A DNA stretch of 9,328 bases from an uncultured Prevotellaceae bacterium (GTDB taxonomy: Bacteria; Bacteroidota; Bacteroidia; Bacteroidales; Muribaculaceae), in assembly GCA_945983195.1 (NCBI GenBank), contig CAMFSS010000064.1, positions 1-9,328 of the forward strand, written 5' to 3'. The notes beneath the pieces are model-generated. The model was not told where the DNA came from, searched no databases, and was given only the letters and a program-made list of their open reading frames with translations. Of this stretch, positions 1 to 7,000 are shown piece after piece (positions within the stretch are counted from its first letter, which is position 1; each line of letters starts with the position of its first letter). The position numbers and the translations under genes are program-made.

Positions 1-539
1 CGCTCATACTCCTCACGCTCCACACAGCCGGCAAGCATCTTTTCAAGCTCCACTATGGCAAGTTTGTCGAGGCGCAGCTCAGCAGGCTCTTCGTCGGCCA
101 CACTGCTCCCCTTCTTTATCTCATCGTCGGGTATGATGAAGCCTGTCTGCTCCAGTATCTCCTGCGTAGTGTAGATTGGAGCACCGGTGCGGAGAGCCAG
201 CGCAATGGCATCGCTCGTGCGCGAGTCGATGGAAATGCTCCGGTCATCGCTGCTCAGATGCAGCTCGGCCAGAAACACGCCATCATCAAATTTATAGATA
301 AACACCTCATCGAGGCTGATTCCAAATCCATGCGACATCGACACCATAATGTCGTGAGGCATAGGTCGCGGAGGCACTATGTTCTCAAGGCGCACGGCAA
401 TAGCCTGTGCCTCGGGTACACCCACCACCACGGGTATGCGATAAGGGCCGCCCACCTGCTCAAGCACCAGGGCGTAAGCTCCCTGCTGCACCTGGCTGTA
501 GGTGATTCCAAGCACCTTCAGTTTCACTCTATCTTCCAT
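1..539 (-). CDS. Bifunctional nuclease family protein (DUF151/BFN domain) with UVR-like C-terminal motif, 3' end cut by window edge
   Basis: Reading the minus strand from ATG at 539-537 gives 179 uninterrupted codons to the window edge, beginning MEDRVKLKVLGITYSQVQQG. Residues about 3-140 match the DUF151/BFN fold (Pfam BFN_dom): a strand pair ending in PVVVG, the conserved GVPEAQAIA helix at 40-48, the PRPMPHDIM segment at 58-66, and SIDSRTSDAIALALRTGAPIY at roughly 103-123. Plant and archaeal relatives have been reported to have DNase and RNase activity; the bacterial role is unclear. From about residue 155, a LDKLAIVELEKMLAGCVERE stretch looks like the start of a UvrB/UvrC (UVR) motif, an arrangement common in Bacteroidetes members of this family. 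The family is usually about 190-205 residues, so only a few codons should be missing. No Shine-Dalgarno sequence precedes the start. A perfect 12-bp palindrome (541-552) and the 72-bp repeats lie immediately upstream. The family call is firm; the cellular function is not. Confidence 0.88.
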   Translation of the reverse strand, partial: MEDRVKLKVLGITYSQVQQGAYALVLEQVGGPYRIPVVVGVPEAQAIAVRLENIVPPRPMPHDIMVSMSHGFGISLDEVFIYKFDDGVFLAELHLSSDDRSISIDSRTSDAIALALRTGAPIYTTQEILEQTGFIIPDDEIKKGSSVADEEPAELRLDKLAIVELEKMLAGCVEREEYE

Positions 540-540
540 A

Positions 541-552
541 CTATAATTATAG
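541..552. promoter_or_regulatory. 12-bp perfect palindrome CTATAATTATAG abutting the nuclease start codon
   Basis: CTATAATTATAG is its own reverse complement and sits 1 base upstream of the nuclease ATG on the minus strand. It could be an operator or simply an A/T-rich initiation region, as is usual in Bacteroidetes where Shine-Dalgarno sequences are rare. The palindrome is directly visible; any regulatory role is a guess. Confidence 0.25.
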
Positions 553-572
553 AAAACCAAAAAACATGCCTG

Positions 573-580
573 CAAATTTA
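573..580 (-). promoter_or_regulatory. Candidate -7 element (TAAATTTG) for the nuclease gene
   Basis: On the minus strand the octamer is TAAATTTG, matching the Bacteroidetes -7 consensus TAnnTTTG. It is the copy nearest the nuclease ATG (539) and would give a leader of roughly 25-30 bases. No TTTG is seen at the expected -33 position (about 600-604), and five other identical octamers lie further upstream in the repeats, so which one, if any, is used cannot be decided from sequence. Confidence 0.3.
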
Positions 581-772
581 CTCAAAATTTGTGCAAATCG
601 AAAGCAGAGCACCAAATTTATTTGAGTGCTTTGCTGAGTGCAGCCAAATTTATCTAAAATTTGTGCAAATCGAAAGCAGAGCACCAAATTTATTTGAGTG
701 CGTTGCTGAGTGCAGCCAAATTTATCCAAAATTTGCGCAAATCGAAAGCAGAGCACCAAATTTATTTGAGTG
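573..772. repeat. Tandem array of a 72-bp repeat, 2.8 copies, with internal inverted repeats
   Basis: Copies begin at 573, 645 and 717; the last is partial and ends at 772. They differ at only a few positions. Each unit contains the octamer CAAATTTA twice (573, 613, 645, 685, 717, 757), giving alternating 40- and 32-base spacings. Within a unit CTCAAAATTTGTGC (581-594 in copy 1) can pair with GCACCAAATTTATTTGAG, giving an imperfect stem of about 14 bp with small bulges around a loop of about 14 bases. In copies 2 and 3 the outer pairs are weaker. There are no unique spacers, so it is not a CRISPR array. The period is 24 codons, so both strands stay open through it: a GTG-started minus-strand frame at 816-547 would encode 89 residues containing a thrice-repeated NLVLCFRFAQIL motif. 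That product has no recognisable domain and I do not call it a gene. Confidence 0.9.
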
Positions 773-875
773 GCTTCACCGTTTTTCAGCGTTGACAGTG
801 CAATTTTATGCGTCACAGGTCGCTATACGACCAAATTGTGATGTTAATCAACAGTTTTTTTATTCATAAGCAAAA

Positions 876-895
876 AAATTTATATAAATTTATAT
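876..895. repeat. 10-bp tandem direct repeat AAATTTATAT x2 upstream of the susC promoter
   Basis: AAATTTATAT occurs at 876-885 and again at 886-895 with no gap, one helical turn apart, immediately upstream of and overlapping the expected -33 region of the susC promoter. It could be an activator site or a curved, UP-like AT tract. The surrounding DNA is so AT-rich that chance is a realistic explanation. Confidence 0.35.
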
Positions 896-914
896 GTTTA
901 AAAAATTTTATAGT

Positions 915-922
915 TATATTTG
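915..922 (+). promoter_or_regulatory. Predicted -7 element (TATATTTG) of the susC-susD-lipoprotein operon
   Basis: TATATTTG fits the Bacteroidetes housekeeping sigma -7 consensus TAnnTTTG exactly. It is the only perfect match I found on the plus strand between the repeats and susC. A matching TTTG at -33 is not present; the nearest is TTTA at 889-892, 22 bases upstream. Transcription would begin near 929, leaving a leader of about 185 bases before the susC ATG. Confidence 0.45.
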
Positions 923-934
923 AACATAAATTTA

Positions 935-1003
935 AGAAATTTATAATAATTGATTTACTTGCTAAAATTTAATTGAAGCCGTAGACCTTTATTATAAATT
1001 TTT
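935..1003 (+). promoter_or_regulatory. Long A/T stem-loop in the susC leader
   Basis: AAATTTATAATA (937-948) is exactly complementary to TATTATAAATTT (990-1001). Adjacent pairs (949-989, 936-1002 as G-U, 935-1003) extend the stem to about 15 bp around a 39-base loop. A short T run (999-1003) falls at its 3' side. It would form just downstream of the predicted transcription start, so it could act as a leader stability or attenuation element. The stem contains no G-C pairs, so it is thermodynamically modest and could be compositional. Confidence 0.35.
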
Positions 1004-1016
1004 CTCATAGGGTGAC

Positions 1017-1058
1017 ATGAAAACAATATGCCGTATTTGTCATTTACTAAAGGAATAA
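1017..1058 (+). CDS. Possible 13-codon leader ORF upstream of susC
   Basis: ATG at 1017 opens a short frame encoding MKTICRICHLLKE, ending in TAA at 1056-1058, 55 bases before the susC start and in a different frame. It is preceded by AGGGTGAC, an unusually purine-rich initiation region for this window. A regulatory leader peptide is conceivable, but a 13-codon frame can easily arise by chance and nothing about its composition is decisive. Confidence 0.12.
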   Translation: MKTICRICHLLKE

Positions 1059-1113
1059 CAGTGAACCTAACTAACTAATTAATTAATTCATAATACATTA
1101 ATTATCAAAACAG

Positions 1114-4100
1114 ATGAATCATTATTTCAAACAATTGCAATTTTGCAAGTGCGCACGGGCAGCATTAGTTGCCGTGTTGATGATGATGGGGCTTCCTGCC
1201 ACATCGTTTGCACAGAATGAGATTGGTAATCATTCATCACAACCGGCCGGCACAATTACGGGTAAGGTTGTAGATGAAAGTGGAGAACCCGTCATTGGAG
1301 CAACTGTGATGGTTTTGGGAACCAGCAATGGCACATCGACCGACTTCGATGGCAAGTTCTCAATCAAAGCCTCCAAAGGCTCACGCATCAGCGTCACCTA
1401 TGTAGGTATGGCTGACAAGAAGCTGACCGTGGGCGATGAGAAAAACCTCGTCATCACATTGGTCGACAATGCCAAAGTGCTTAATGAAGTAGTCGTGATG
1501 GGCTACGGCGTACAAAAGAAGAAGCTGGTGACCGGAGCCACACTTCACGTGGGTGGCAGCGACATTGCCAAGCTCAATTCCACCACTGTCCTTTCGGCTC
1601 TGCAAAGCCAGTCGCCCGGTGTCAACATCACCCAGGAAACAGGTGAGCCTGGTGACGGCTTCAAAGTCATCATCCGGGGTATGGGTACTATCGGCAATGC
1701 TGCTCCGCTTTACGTTATCGACGGAATAGCCGGTGGCGACATCAACACCCTCAATCCTGCCGACATCGAAGCCATCGACGTGCTCAAGGACGCTGCATCG
1801 TGCGCCATCTATGGTGCCCGCGCTGCCAATGGTGTTATCCTCATCACTACCAAGCAGGGTGAAAGCGGCAAACTGAAAGTGACCTACGACGGCTACCTCG
1901 GCTGGCAGAACATGCTTCGCATGCCGGAGATGCTCAATGCACGCCAATACGTTGATATGGTGGAACTTGCCACCTTCAACACCGGTGACCGCGTAATCAA
2001 CTGGCAGGAGGTGCTTGCCGACCGCTACGACGACATTATGAGCGGCAAGGACAAAGGTACCAACTGGCTCGACAACATCCGCAACAAGAATGCCGCTATC
2101 CACAACCACGCAATCAACATTGCCGGCGGAAACGGTGCTTCGAAGTTCTCTATGGGTGTGTCGTTCTCAAGCCAGGACGGTATCCTCGGCAAGCCGGTAG
2201 CATCACACTACGAGCACACAACTGCCCGCATCAACTCCGACCACGTAATCTACAAGTCGGGTGACCGCGACATTATCAAGATTGGTGAAACACTCTTCTA
2301 CAGCTACGACACCCGCAACGGTATCGGTAAGGGCGACCAGAACTGGAACGACATTTCGTTCATGCTTCGCGCCACTCCGCTTATGCCTATCTACGGCTCC
2401 GACGGAAACTACTACGACTGGAACGACTACAAAGACTCTCCTCTCCAGAAACTGGCTTCGGGATTCGTGAATCCTATTGCTGAAATGGTGTATCTGCGCG
2501 GCAACAACGTCACCAAGAACCACAGCCTCAATGCTTCACCCTACATCGTGATTTCTCCTATCCAGGGACTTACACTGAGATCGCAGTTCGGCTACAAGAT
2601 GTCGTCATACAGCTTCCGCCAGTATTATCCCGAATATGAGCTCAACCGCAACAACTCACGCTTCAAGGACACAAGCTATGTGCTTCAGTCGATGTCGACC
2701 GGTTGGAACTACACTTGGGAAAACACCGTGAACTACCGCTTCGACGTGGGCAACCACAACTTCGACGTACTCGTCGGTCACTCAATGGAAAAGACCGGTA
2801 TGGGCGAAGAGATGTCGGCAAGCAACAAAGACCTCCTCTTTGAGGGTATGGAATACGCTTGGCTCACCAATGCACAATCAAAGACCCCGACAGCTTCAGG
2901 TACTCCCTGGCAGCAGGGCCGCCTCGTATCATTCTTCGGTCGTATCAACTACAACTGGAACGAAACTTACATGCTTTCACTCATCATGCGTCGCGACGGT
3001 TCATCAAACTTTGCACGCGGCTACCGGCGGGGTTCAAGCCCATCAGTAGCGGCCGGCTGGGTAGCCACAACTGAGAGCTTCATGGAGGGCACTAAGGACT
3101 GGCTCGACTTCTTGAAAGTTCGTGCAAGCTGGGGACAGAATGGTAACTGCAACATCAATCCGTTCCAGTATCTCTCGACTATTGCTTTCGACGGTCACGC
3201 CGGCTACTCTTTCGGTAATGTGAAAGACACTTACCAGCAGGGCGCATATCCCGACATCCTTCCTAACCCCGATGTAACTTGGGAAACTTCTGACCAGACT
3301 GACATAGGTATCGACGCACGCTTCCTCGGCTCTCGCCTTGGATTCAACTTCGACTGGTATGTCAAGAAGACTAAAGACTGGCTCGTGCAGGCTCCTATCC
3401 TCGACACTTTTGGAACTAACGCTCCCTACATCAACGGTGGTGACGTGAAGAACACCGGTATTGAGGTGGCTTTCGACTGGCACGACAAAATCGGCTCCGA
3501 CTTCCAGTATAGCGCAAGCATCAACTTCTCCTACAACAAGAATGAAATCACACGCATCGCCAATGCAGAGCAAGTGATTTGGGGTCCGACCAACGTGCTT
3601 GCACAGGGTACATCGGCTGTTTATCGCTGTATGGTAGGCGAGCCTATCGGCTACTTCTACGGATACAAGACCGCCGGCGTATTCCAGAACCAGGCCGACA
3701 TCGACGCTTGGACTGCCAAGTACGGCGATAAGTGCTTCCTCCAGGTGAATCCACAGCCGGGCGACCTCAAGTTTGTCGACACCGCCCAAAATGGAATCAT
3801 CGACGAGCGCGACAAGACTAATATCGGTAAGCCAATGCCCGACTGGCGCATGGGTATCAACCTCTCGGCAAGCTACAAGGGATTCGACGTGTCACTCTCC
3901 GGCACAGCAGCATTCGGACAGCAGATTGCACGCTCCTACCGCTCATTCACCAGCGGCAGCCTCGACAACTGCACTACCGAGTATTTCACCTACTGGCATG
4001 GCGAGGGCACTTCAAACCGCTATCCTAAGCTCGCCGGCTCAAAGGCAAGCGTCAACTGGCAGAACGTATCCGACATTTACATCGACGATGCCGACTTCTT

Positions 4101-4335
4101 CCGTCTGAAGAACATCACTCTCGGCTACGACTTCAAGCAACTGTTCCCGAAGATGCCGCTCTCGAAGGCTCGCCTCTACGTTTCGGCTCAGAACTTATTC
4201 ACCATCACCGGCTACAAGGGTCTCGACCCAGAAGTAGGTACAAGCTGCGAAACCGACACATGGGCATCGGGTGTTGACTTGGGCGTTTACCCGACACCGA
4301 GAACTTATCTGGTAGGTCTTAACATTGAATTTTAA
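1114..4335 (+). CDS. SusC/RagA-family TonB-linked outer-membrane transporter
   Basis: The 1073-residue product is a complete SusC-like TonB-dependent receptor, at the family's usual length. A signal peptide spans about residues 1-33 (basic start, hydrophobic ALVAVLMMMG core, cleavage near TSFA/QN). Residues 46-118 are a carboxypeptidase-regulatory-like domain (GTITGKVVDESGEPVIGATV, then FDGKFSI). The TonB-box region follows as LNEVVVMGYGVQKKKLVTGA (123-142). The plug runs to about 250 and carries VIIRGMGTIG and the family signature VLKDAASCAIYGARAANG (223-240). The rest is a 22-stranded-type barrel rich in aromatic residues, ending YLVGLNIEF with a terminal Phe as expected for outer-membrane insertion. 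An in-frame TAA at 1099-1101 makes the ATG at 1114 the only plausible start. It lies 12 bases before the SusD-like gene, its predicted lid partner. It should import an oligosaccharide or similar ligand using TonB/ExbBD energy. There is no STN domain, so signalling through a FecR-type anti-sigma factor is not indicated. The substrate cannot be inferred. Confidence 0.96.
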   Translation: MNHYFKQLQFCKCARAALVAVLMMMGLPATSFAQNEIGNHSSQPAGTITGKVVDESGEPVIGATVMVLGTSNGTSTDFDGKFSIKASKGSRISVTYVGMADKKLTVGDEKNLVITLVDNAKVLNEVVVMGYGVQKKKLVTGATLHVGGSDIAKLNSTTVLSALQSQSPGVNITQETGEPGDGFKVIIRGMGTIGNAAPLYVIDGIAGGDINTLNPADIEAIDVLKDAASCAIYGARAANGVILITTKQGESGKLKVTYDGYLGWQNMLRMPEMLNARQYVDMVELATFNTGDRVINWQEVLADRYDDIMSGKDKGTNWLDNIRNKNAAIHNHAINIAGGNGASKFSMGVSFSSQDGILGKPVASHYEHTTARINSDHVIYKSGDRDIIKIGETLFYSYDTRNGIGKGDQNWNDISFMLRATPLMPIYGSDGNYYDWNDYKDSPLQKLASGFVNPIAEMVYLRGNNVTKNHSLNASPYIVISPIQGLTLRSQFGYKMSSYSFRQYYPEYELNRNNSRFKDTSYVLQSMSTGWNYTWENTVNYRFDVGNHNFDVLVGHSMEKTGMGEEMSASNKDLLFEGMEYAWLTNAQSKTPTASGTPWQQGRLVSFFGRINYNWNETYMLSLIMRRDGSSNFARGYRRGSSPSVAAGWVATTESFMEGTKDWLDFLKVRASWGQNGNCNINPFQYLSTIAFDGHAGYSFGNVKDTYQQGAYPDILPNPDVTWETSDQTDIGIDARFLGSRLGFNFDWYVKKTKDWLVQAPILDTFGTNAPYINGGDVKNTGIEVAFDWHDKIGSDFQYSASINFSYNKNEITRIANAEQVIWGPTNVLAQGTSAVYRCMVGEPIGYFYGYKTAGVFQNQADIDAWTAKYGDKCFLQVNPQPGDLKFVDTAQNGIIDERDKTNIGKPMPDWRMGINLSASYKGFDVSLSGTAAFGQQIARSYRSFTSGSLDNCTTEYFTYWHGEGTSNRYPKLAGSKASVNWQNVSDIYIDDADFFRLKNITLGYDFKQLFPKMPLSKARLYVSAQNLFTITGYKGLDPEVGTSCETDTWASGVDLGVYPTPRTYLVGLNIEF

Positions 4336-4347
4336 TCATTTAGAGTC

Positions 4348-6102
4348 ATGAAGAAAACATTGATATATATTATGGCAGCTTTGATGCTGTCGTCGTGTGA
4401 GGATTTCCTTGACACCAACGATCCCACAAAAGCCAACTCGGGCAACTTCCCCCAGACTAAGGAGCAGGCCGAGATGATTCTTGCCGGTGTCTACAACGGA
4501 CTCAACCGCATTTCAGCCATTCCTTATTCATCATTCCACTGCATTTCGCTGCTCGCTTGCGACGACATGCTCGGTGGCGGTGGTATCGGCGACAAGGACG
4601 CACAGGCAATGGATATGATTTGTGTCGATGAGGAGAACCGCTACGAACCGTTCTGGGCAGCATCATACATAGGTGTGGCTCGCGCAAACAATGCAATTGC
4701 CACTCTACCAAATTGCACCGGCTATGCCGACGACAATGAGAAGAACCAGATGCTCGGTGAAGCTTATTTCATGAGAGCATACTTCTATGCCGGTCTGGCT
4801 TCGCAATTCGAGAACATTCCGGTGTTTATCACTCCCGAAGCAGGCAACATACCTCAGTGGGACCCGAAGGACACTTGGAAGCAGATTCTGCTCGACTATA
4901 AGACTGCAATCGAGCTTATGCCTGCCGAGAAAGTAGGATATCGCAAAGATGGTCACGCCAACCGCTGGGTGGCTGAAGGCATGCTTGCCCGTGCATTCCT
5001 TTTCTACACCGGTTTCTATGAGAACCGCCAAGGAAAGCAGGACATCACTATTGAGCTTCCCGACGGAAGCACTCTCACAACTAAAGACGTACAGAAGTAT
5101 CTCGACGACTGCGTAGAGAACTCTGGCTATCAGCTTCTGAGCAAATACCATAACCTCTGGGCCTACACCAACCGCCTCACAAAGGAGGACTACGCCTACA
5201 CCGCAGGCAAGGGCTACGAGTGGGCTGAAGACGACTCGAAGGTGAACCCTGAGAGCATGTTTGCAATCAAATACAATGAGTTCAGCAACTACAATGCCGA
5301 GCTGAAGGGTTACTCTAATATGTACTGCCTCTATTTCGGCATCCGCGACGACCATGGCGAAGCTACATTCCCATTCACTCGCGGCTGGGGCTACGGAACT
5401 GTATCGGCAACTATGGTTACCGACTGGAAAATCGCCGAGCCTAACGACCCGCGTCGTGATGCCTCTGTTTGCTATGTACCTTCTGAAATGCCCGACTACG
5501 ACCGCGCTATCGGCTGGGAAGACTGGGCACAGGAGACTGACTACATCAACAAGAAACTCTGCGGCATCGGTGCCCGCAAGGAGGATGGGTCGATCAGCGG
5601 TTTCAGCCGCATGATGTACAGCAACGACCTCTGGACCGTGCAGGACGACGACATCAACCATGTGCAGGACCTTGTGCTCTTGCGCTTTGCCGATGTGCTC
5701 CTCATGCGCTCTGAGCTTTATGAAGATGCCGCCAAGGGTATGAACCAGGTACGTGAGCGCGTGGGTCTCGCCCCTGTAGCCTACTCACTCACCGCATTGC
5801 AGAATGAACGCCGCTGGGAGCTTTGCTTCGAGGGTCTCCGCTACAACGACATCCGTCGCTGGGGCCAGGGTGGCGGCCAGAGCAACGGCTTCACTGAGAA
5901 CGCACTCGGACGCCAGCAGAACGAGGCTATTTATCATGGTGGAAATCCCGCTATGAACACTCCGCACAACGGCGGATACGTTGCCCGCTACAAAGCCACT
6001 CGCGGCTTCTTCAAGATTCCTGAGTCGGAAATCCTTAAATCCGACGGTGTGATGAAGCAGAACGACGGTTGGGGCTCTGAGGGTCTCTATCTCGGCTGGT
6101 AA
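4348..6102 (+). CDS. SusD/RagB-family surface nutrient-binding lipoprotein
   Basis: The 584-residue product begins MKKTLIYIMAALMLSSCEDF: a lipoprotein signal peptide with lipobox LSSC, so Cys17 should be the lipidated residue. The acidic residues right after it (E18, D19) resemble the Bacteroidetes lipoprotein export signal for the cell surface. The N-terminal FLDTNDPTKA stretch and the QAEMILAGVYNGL helix are typical of SusD proteins, followed by the TPR-like helices (for example EAYFMRAYFYAGLASQF). Near the C-terminus, NERRWELCFEGLRYNDIRRWG (from residue 487) is the conserved RagB/SusD signature. The protein should cap the SusC-like barrel encoded 12 bases upstream and bind the incoming ligand. 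It ends in TAA. The family call is very secure; the ligand is unknown because no enzyme gene is linked in the window. Confidence 0.96.
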   Translation: MKKTLIYIMAALMLSSCEDFLDTNDPTKANSGNFPQTKEQAEMILAGVYNGLNRISAIPYSSFHCISLLACDDMLGGGGIGDKDAQAMDMICVDEENRYEPFWAASYIGVARANNAIATLPNCTGYADDNEKNQMLGEAYFMRAYFYAGLASQFENIPVFITPEAGNIPQWDPKDTWKQILLDYKTAIELMPAEKVGYRKDGHANRWVAEGMLARAFLFYTGFYENRQGKQDITIELPDGSTLTTKDVQKYLDDCVENSGYQLLSKYHNLWAYTNRLTKEDYAYTAGKGYEWAEDDSKVNPESMFAIKYNEFSNYNAELKGYSNMYCLYFGIRDDHGEATFPFTRGWGYGTVSATMVTDWKIAEPNDPRRDASVCYVPSEMPDYDRAIGWEDWAQETDYINKKLCGIGARKEDGSISGFSRMMYSNDLWTVQDDDINHVQDLVLLRFADVLLMRSELYEDAAKGMNQVRERVGLAPVAYSLTALQNERRWELCFEGLRYNDIRRWGQGGGQSNGFTENALGRQQNEAIYHGGNPAMNTPHNGGYVARYKATRGFFKIPESEILKSDGVMKQNDGWGSEGLYLGW

Positions 6103-6127
6103 TTGTGAGGTAAACTAAAAATCAGTA

Positions 6128-6144
6128 ATTATAAAATTTATAAT
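6128..6144 (+). promoter_or_regulatory. AT-rich inverted repeat in the susD-lipoprotein spacer
   Basis: ATTATAAAATTTATAAT consists of 8-base perfectly complementary arms around a single central base. It occupies the middle of the 52-base spacer before the third operon gene. Its right side extended by one base reproduces the 12-mer AAATTTATAATA that forms the left arm of the leader stem at 937-948. It might protect or separate the susCD message from the downstream cistron, but AT composition may be sufficient to explain it. Confidence 0.25.
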
Positions 6145-6154
6145 AGCTAACGAC

Positions 6155-6967
6155 ATGAAAAAGATAATATATAGTTTAATGGCTCTTCTCAGCCTCACGC
6201 TCGCATCGTGCGACCCTTCGACTATCGAAGGCGGCAAACCCGATGGAGCAGTAACGGCTGAATCTTTCCGTTACACTGTCACTCCTATCATTGAAAACGG
6301 CAAGACTACCAACCGCGTGCTTCTCGAGACTCAAAGCCCGGTGTCGTGCTCTTGGAACAATGAGGTGGCTACTGTGGTGGGCAACTCCATCTGGACAAAC
6401 CTTTTCCACACCGGTGAGAATGAAATCACGGTGCACGCTATCAATCAAGATGGCTCTACTTTTGAGAAGGTCATCAAAGTGAACGTCGACGTTATGGCTT
6501 ATCCAGTCGATGAACTTTATGAGATTCTTACTGCCAACAGCACAAAGACGTGGCCTTTCACAAAATATGGCGTAACATGGGGCGACCCGACAAGCGAGGA
6601 CGACTTCTCGATGTATGCAGCCGAAGATGTGAAAGGCTGGGCTCAGGCTCTTGAAATTGGCAACGAATACATCGGCTCTACTATCACATTCGGATTGAAG
6701 GGCACCACAATGACCCTCCGCGACATGGGTGGCAAGGAGACTGCCGGAACATTCTCGTTTGCCCGCGTAGCCGATGGCGAGAGCGTATCGCCTTCGTGCA
6801 GCGTCGCCAAGTTCATGACTGTGGGTACATTCATTCCTTTTGCAAATCCATGGTGGGGACCTGCAAAGTGCTTCTCAAGCCTCATGCTCTTCCACGCATC
6901 AAAGGACAAGCTGATATTCACATTCAACGACGGCAATATCTGGTGTTGGGTATTCGAAGCTAAATAA
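6155..6967 (+). CDS. Lipoprotein of the SusCD operon, probable accessory surface ligand-binding protein
   Basis: The 270-residue product starts MKKIIYSLMALLSLTLASCD, with lipobox LASC and predicted lipidated Cys19 followed by Asp, consistent with surface export. Residues about 36-112 look like an Ig/PKD-like beta domain (strands such as NEITVHAINQDG and FEKVIKVNVD). After a short hinge, ELYEILTANSTKTWPF (120-135) followed by VTWGD (140-144) resembles the opening of the beta-sandwich domain common in lipoproteins of polysaccharide utilization loci, where a KTW...W-G pattern recurs. The tail is aromatic-rich (ANPWWGP, GNIWCWVF), as in carbohydrate-binding faces. It lies 52 bases after the SusD-like gene and before the operon terminator, so it is most likely the third cistron, in the position usually taken by SusE/SusF-type surface glycan-binding proteins. 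I recognise the architecture rather than a named family; binding specificity is unknown. Confidence 0.7.
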   Translation: MKKIIYSLMALLSLTLASCDPSTIEGGKPDGAVTAESFRYTVTPIIENGKTTNRVLLETQSPVSCSWNNEVATVVGNSIWTNLFHTGENEITVHAINQDGSTFEKVIKVNVDVMAYPVDELYEILTANSTKTWPFTKYGVTWGDPTSEDDFSMYAAEDVKGWAQALEIGNEYIGSTITFGLKGTTMTLRDMGGKETAGTFSFARVADGESVSPSCSVAKFMTVGTFIPFANPWWGPAKCFSSLMLFHASKDKLIFTFNDGNIWCWVFEAK

Positions 6968-7000
6968 ACTCCAAATACGAACAATAAGGCTTGACAAAAC

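Larger units (their letters stand above)
540..1113. other. Divergent AT-rich intergenic region between the nuclease gene and the susC operon
   Basis: This 574-base stretch holds no convincing protein gene. From left to right it contains a 12-bp palindrome CTATAATTATAG (541-552) next to the nuclease start, a 72-bp tandem repeat array (573-772), a 10-bp tandem direct repeat (876-895), a -7-type element (915-922), a long AT-only stem-loop (935-1003), a possible 13-codon leader ORF (1017-1058) and an A/T-rich translation initiation region before susC. The open frames across it on both strands owe their length to the repeat period being a multiple of three. Confidence 0.8.

Noticed and set aside
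573..772. Repeat array considered as a CRISPR array
   Set aside because: The 72-bp units are directly contiguous and nearly identical throughout, with no unique spacers and no cas genes nearby.
258..869. 203-codon plus-strand open frame
   Set aside because: Its first half is antisense to the well-supported DUF151 gene and its second half is the 72-bp repeat read in one of its open frames; no domain is recognisable.
1381..2109. 242-codon minus-strand frame inside susC
   Set aside because: It lies wholly opposite the SusC-like gene, whose family motifs run continuously through this segment; it is an antisense shadow.
3043..3789. 248-codon minus-strand frame inside susC
   Set aside because: Antisense shadow of the SusC barrel-coding region, with no recognisable domain or initiation context.
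4705..5661. 318-codon minus-strand frame inside the SusD-like gene
   Set aside because: Although long, it is exactly antisense to a gene with a clear SusD signature and lipobox; its hydrophobic Val/Ala-rich composition is what complementary codons of acidic and aromatic-rich proteins produce.
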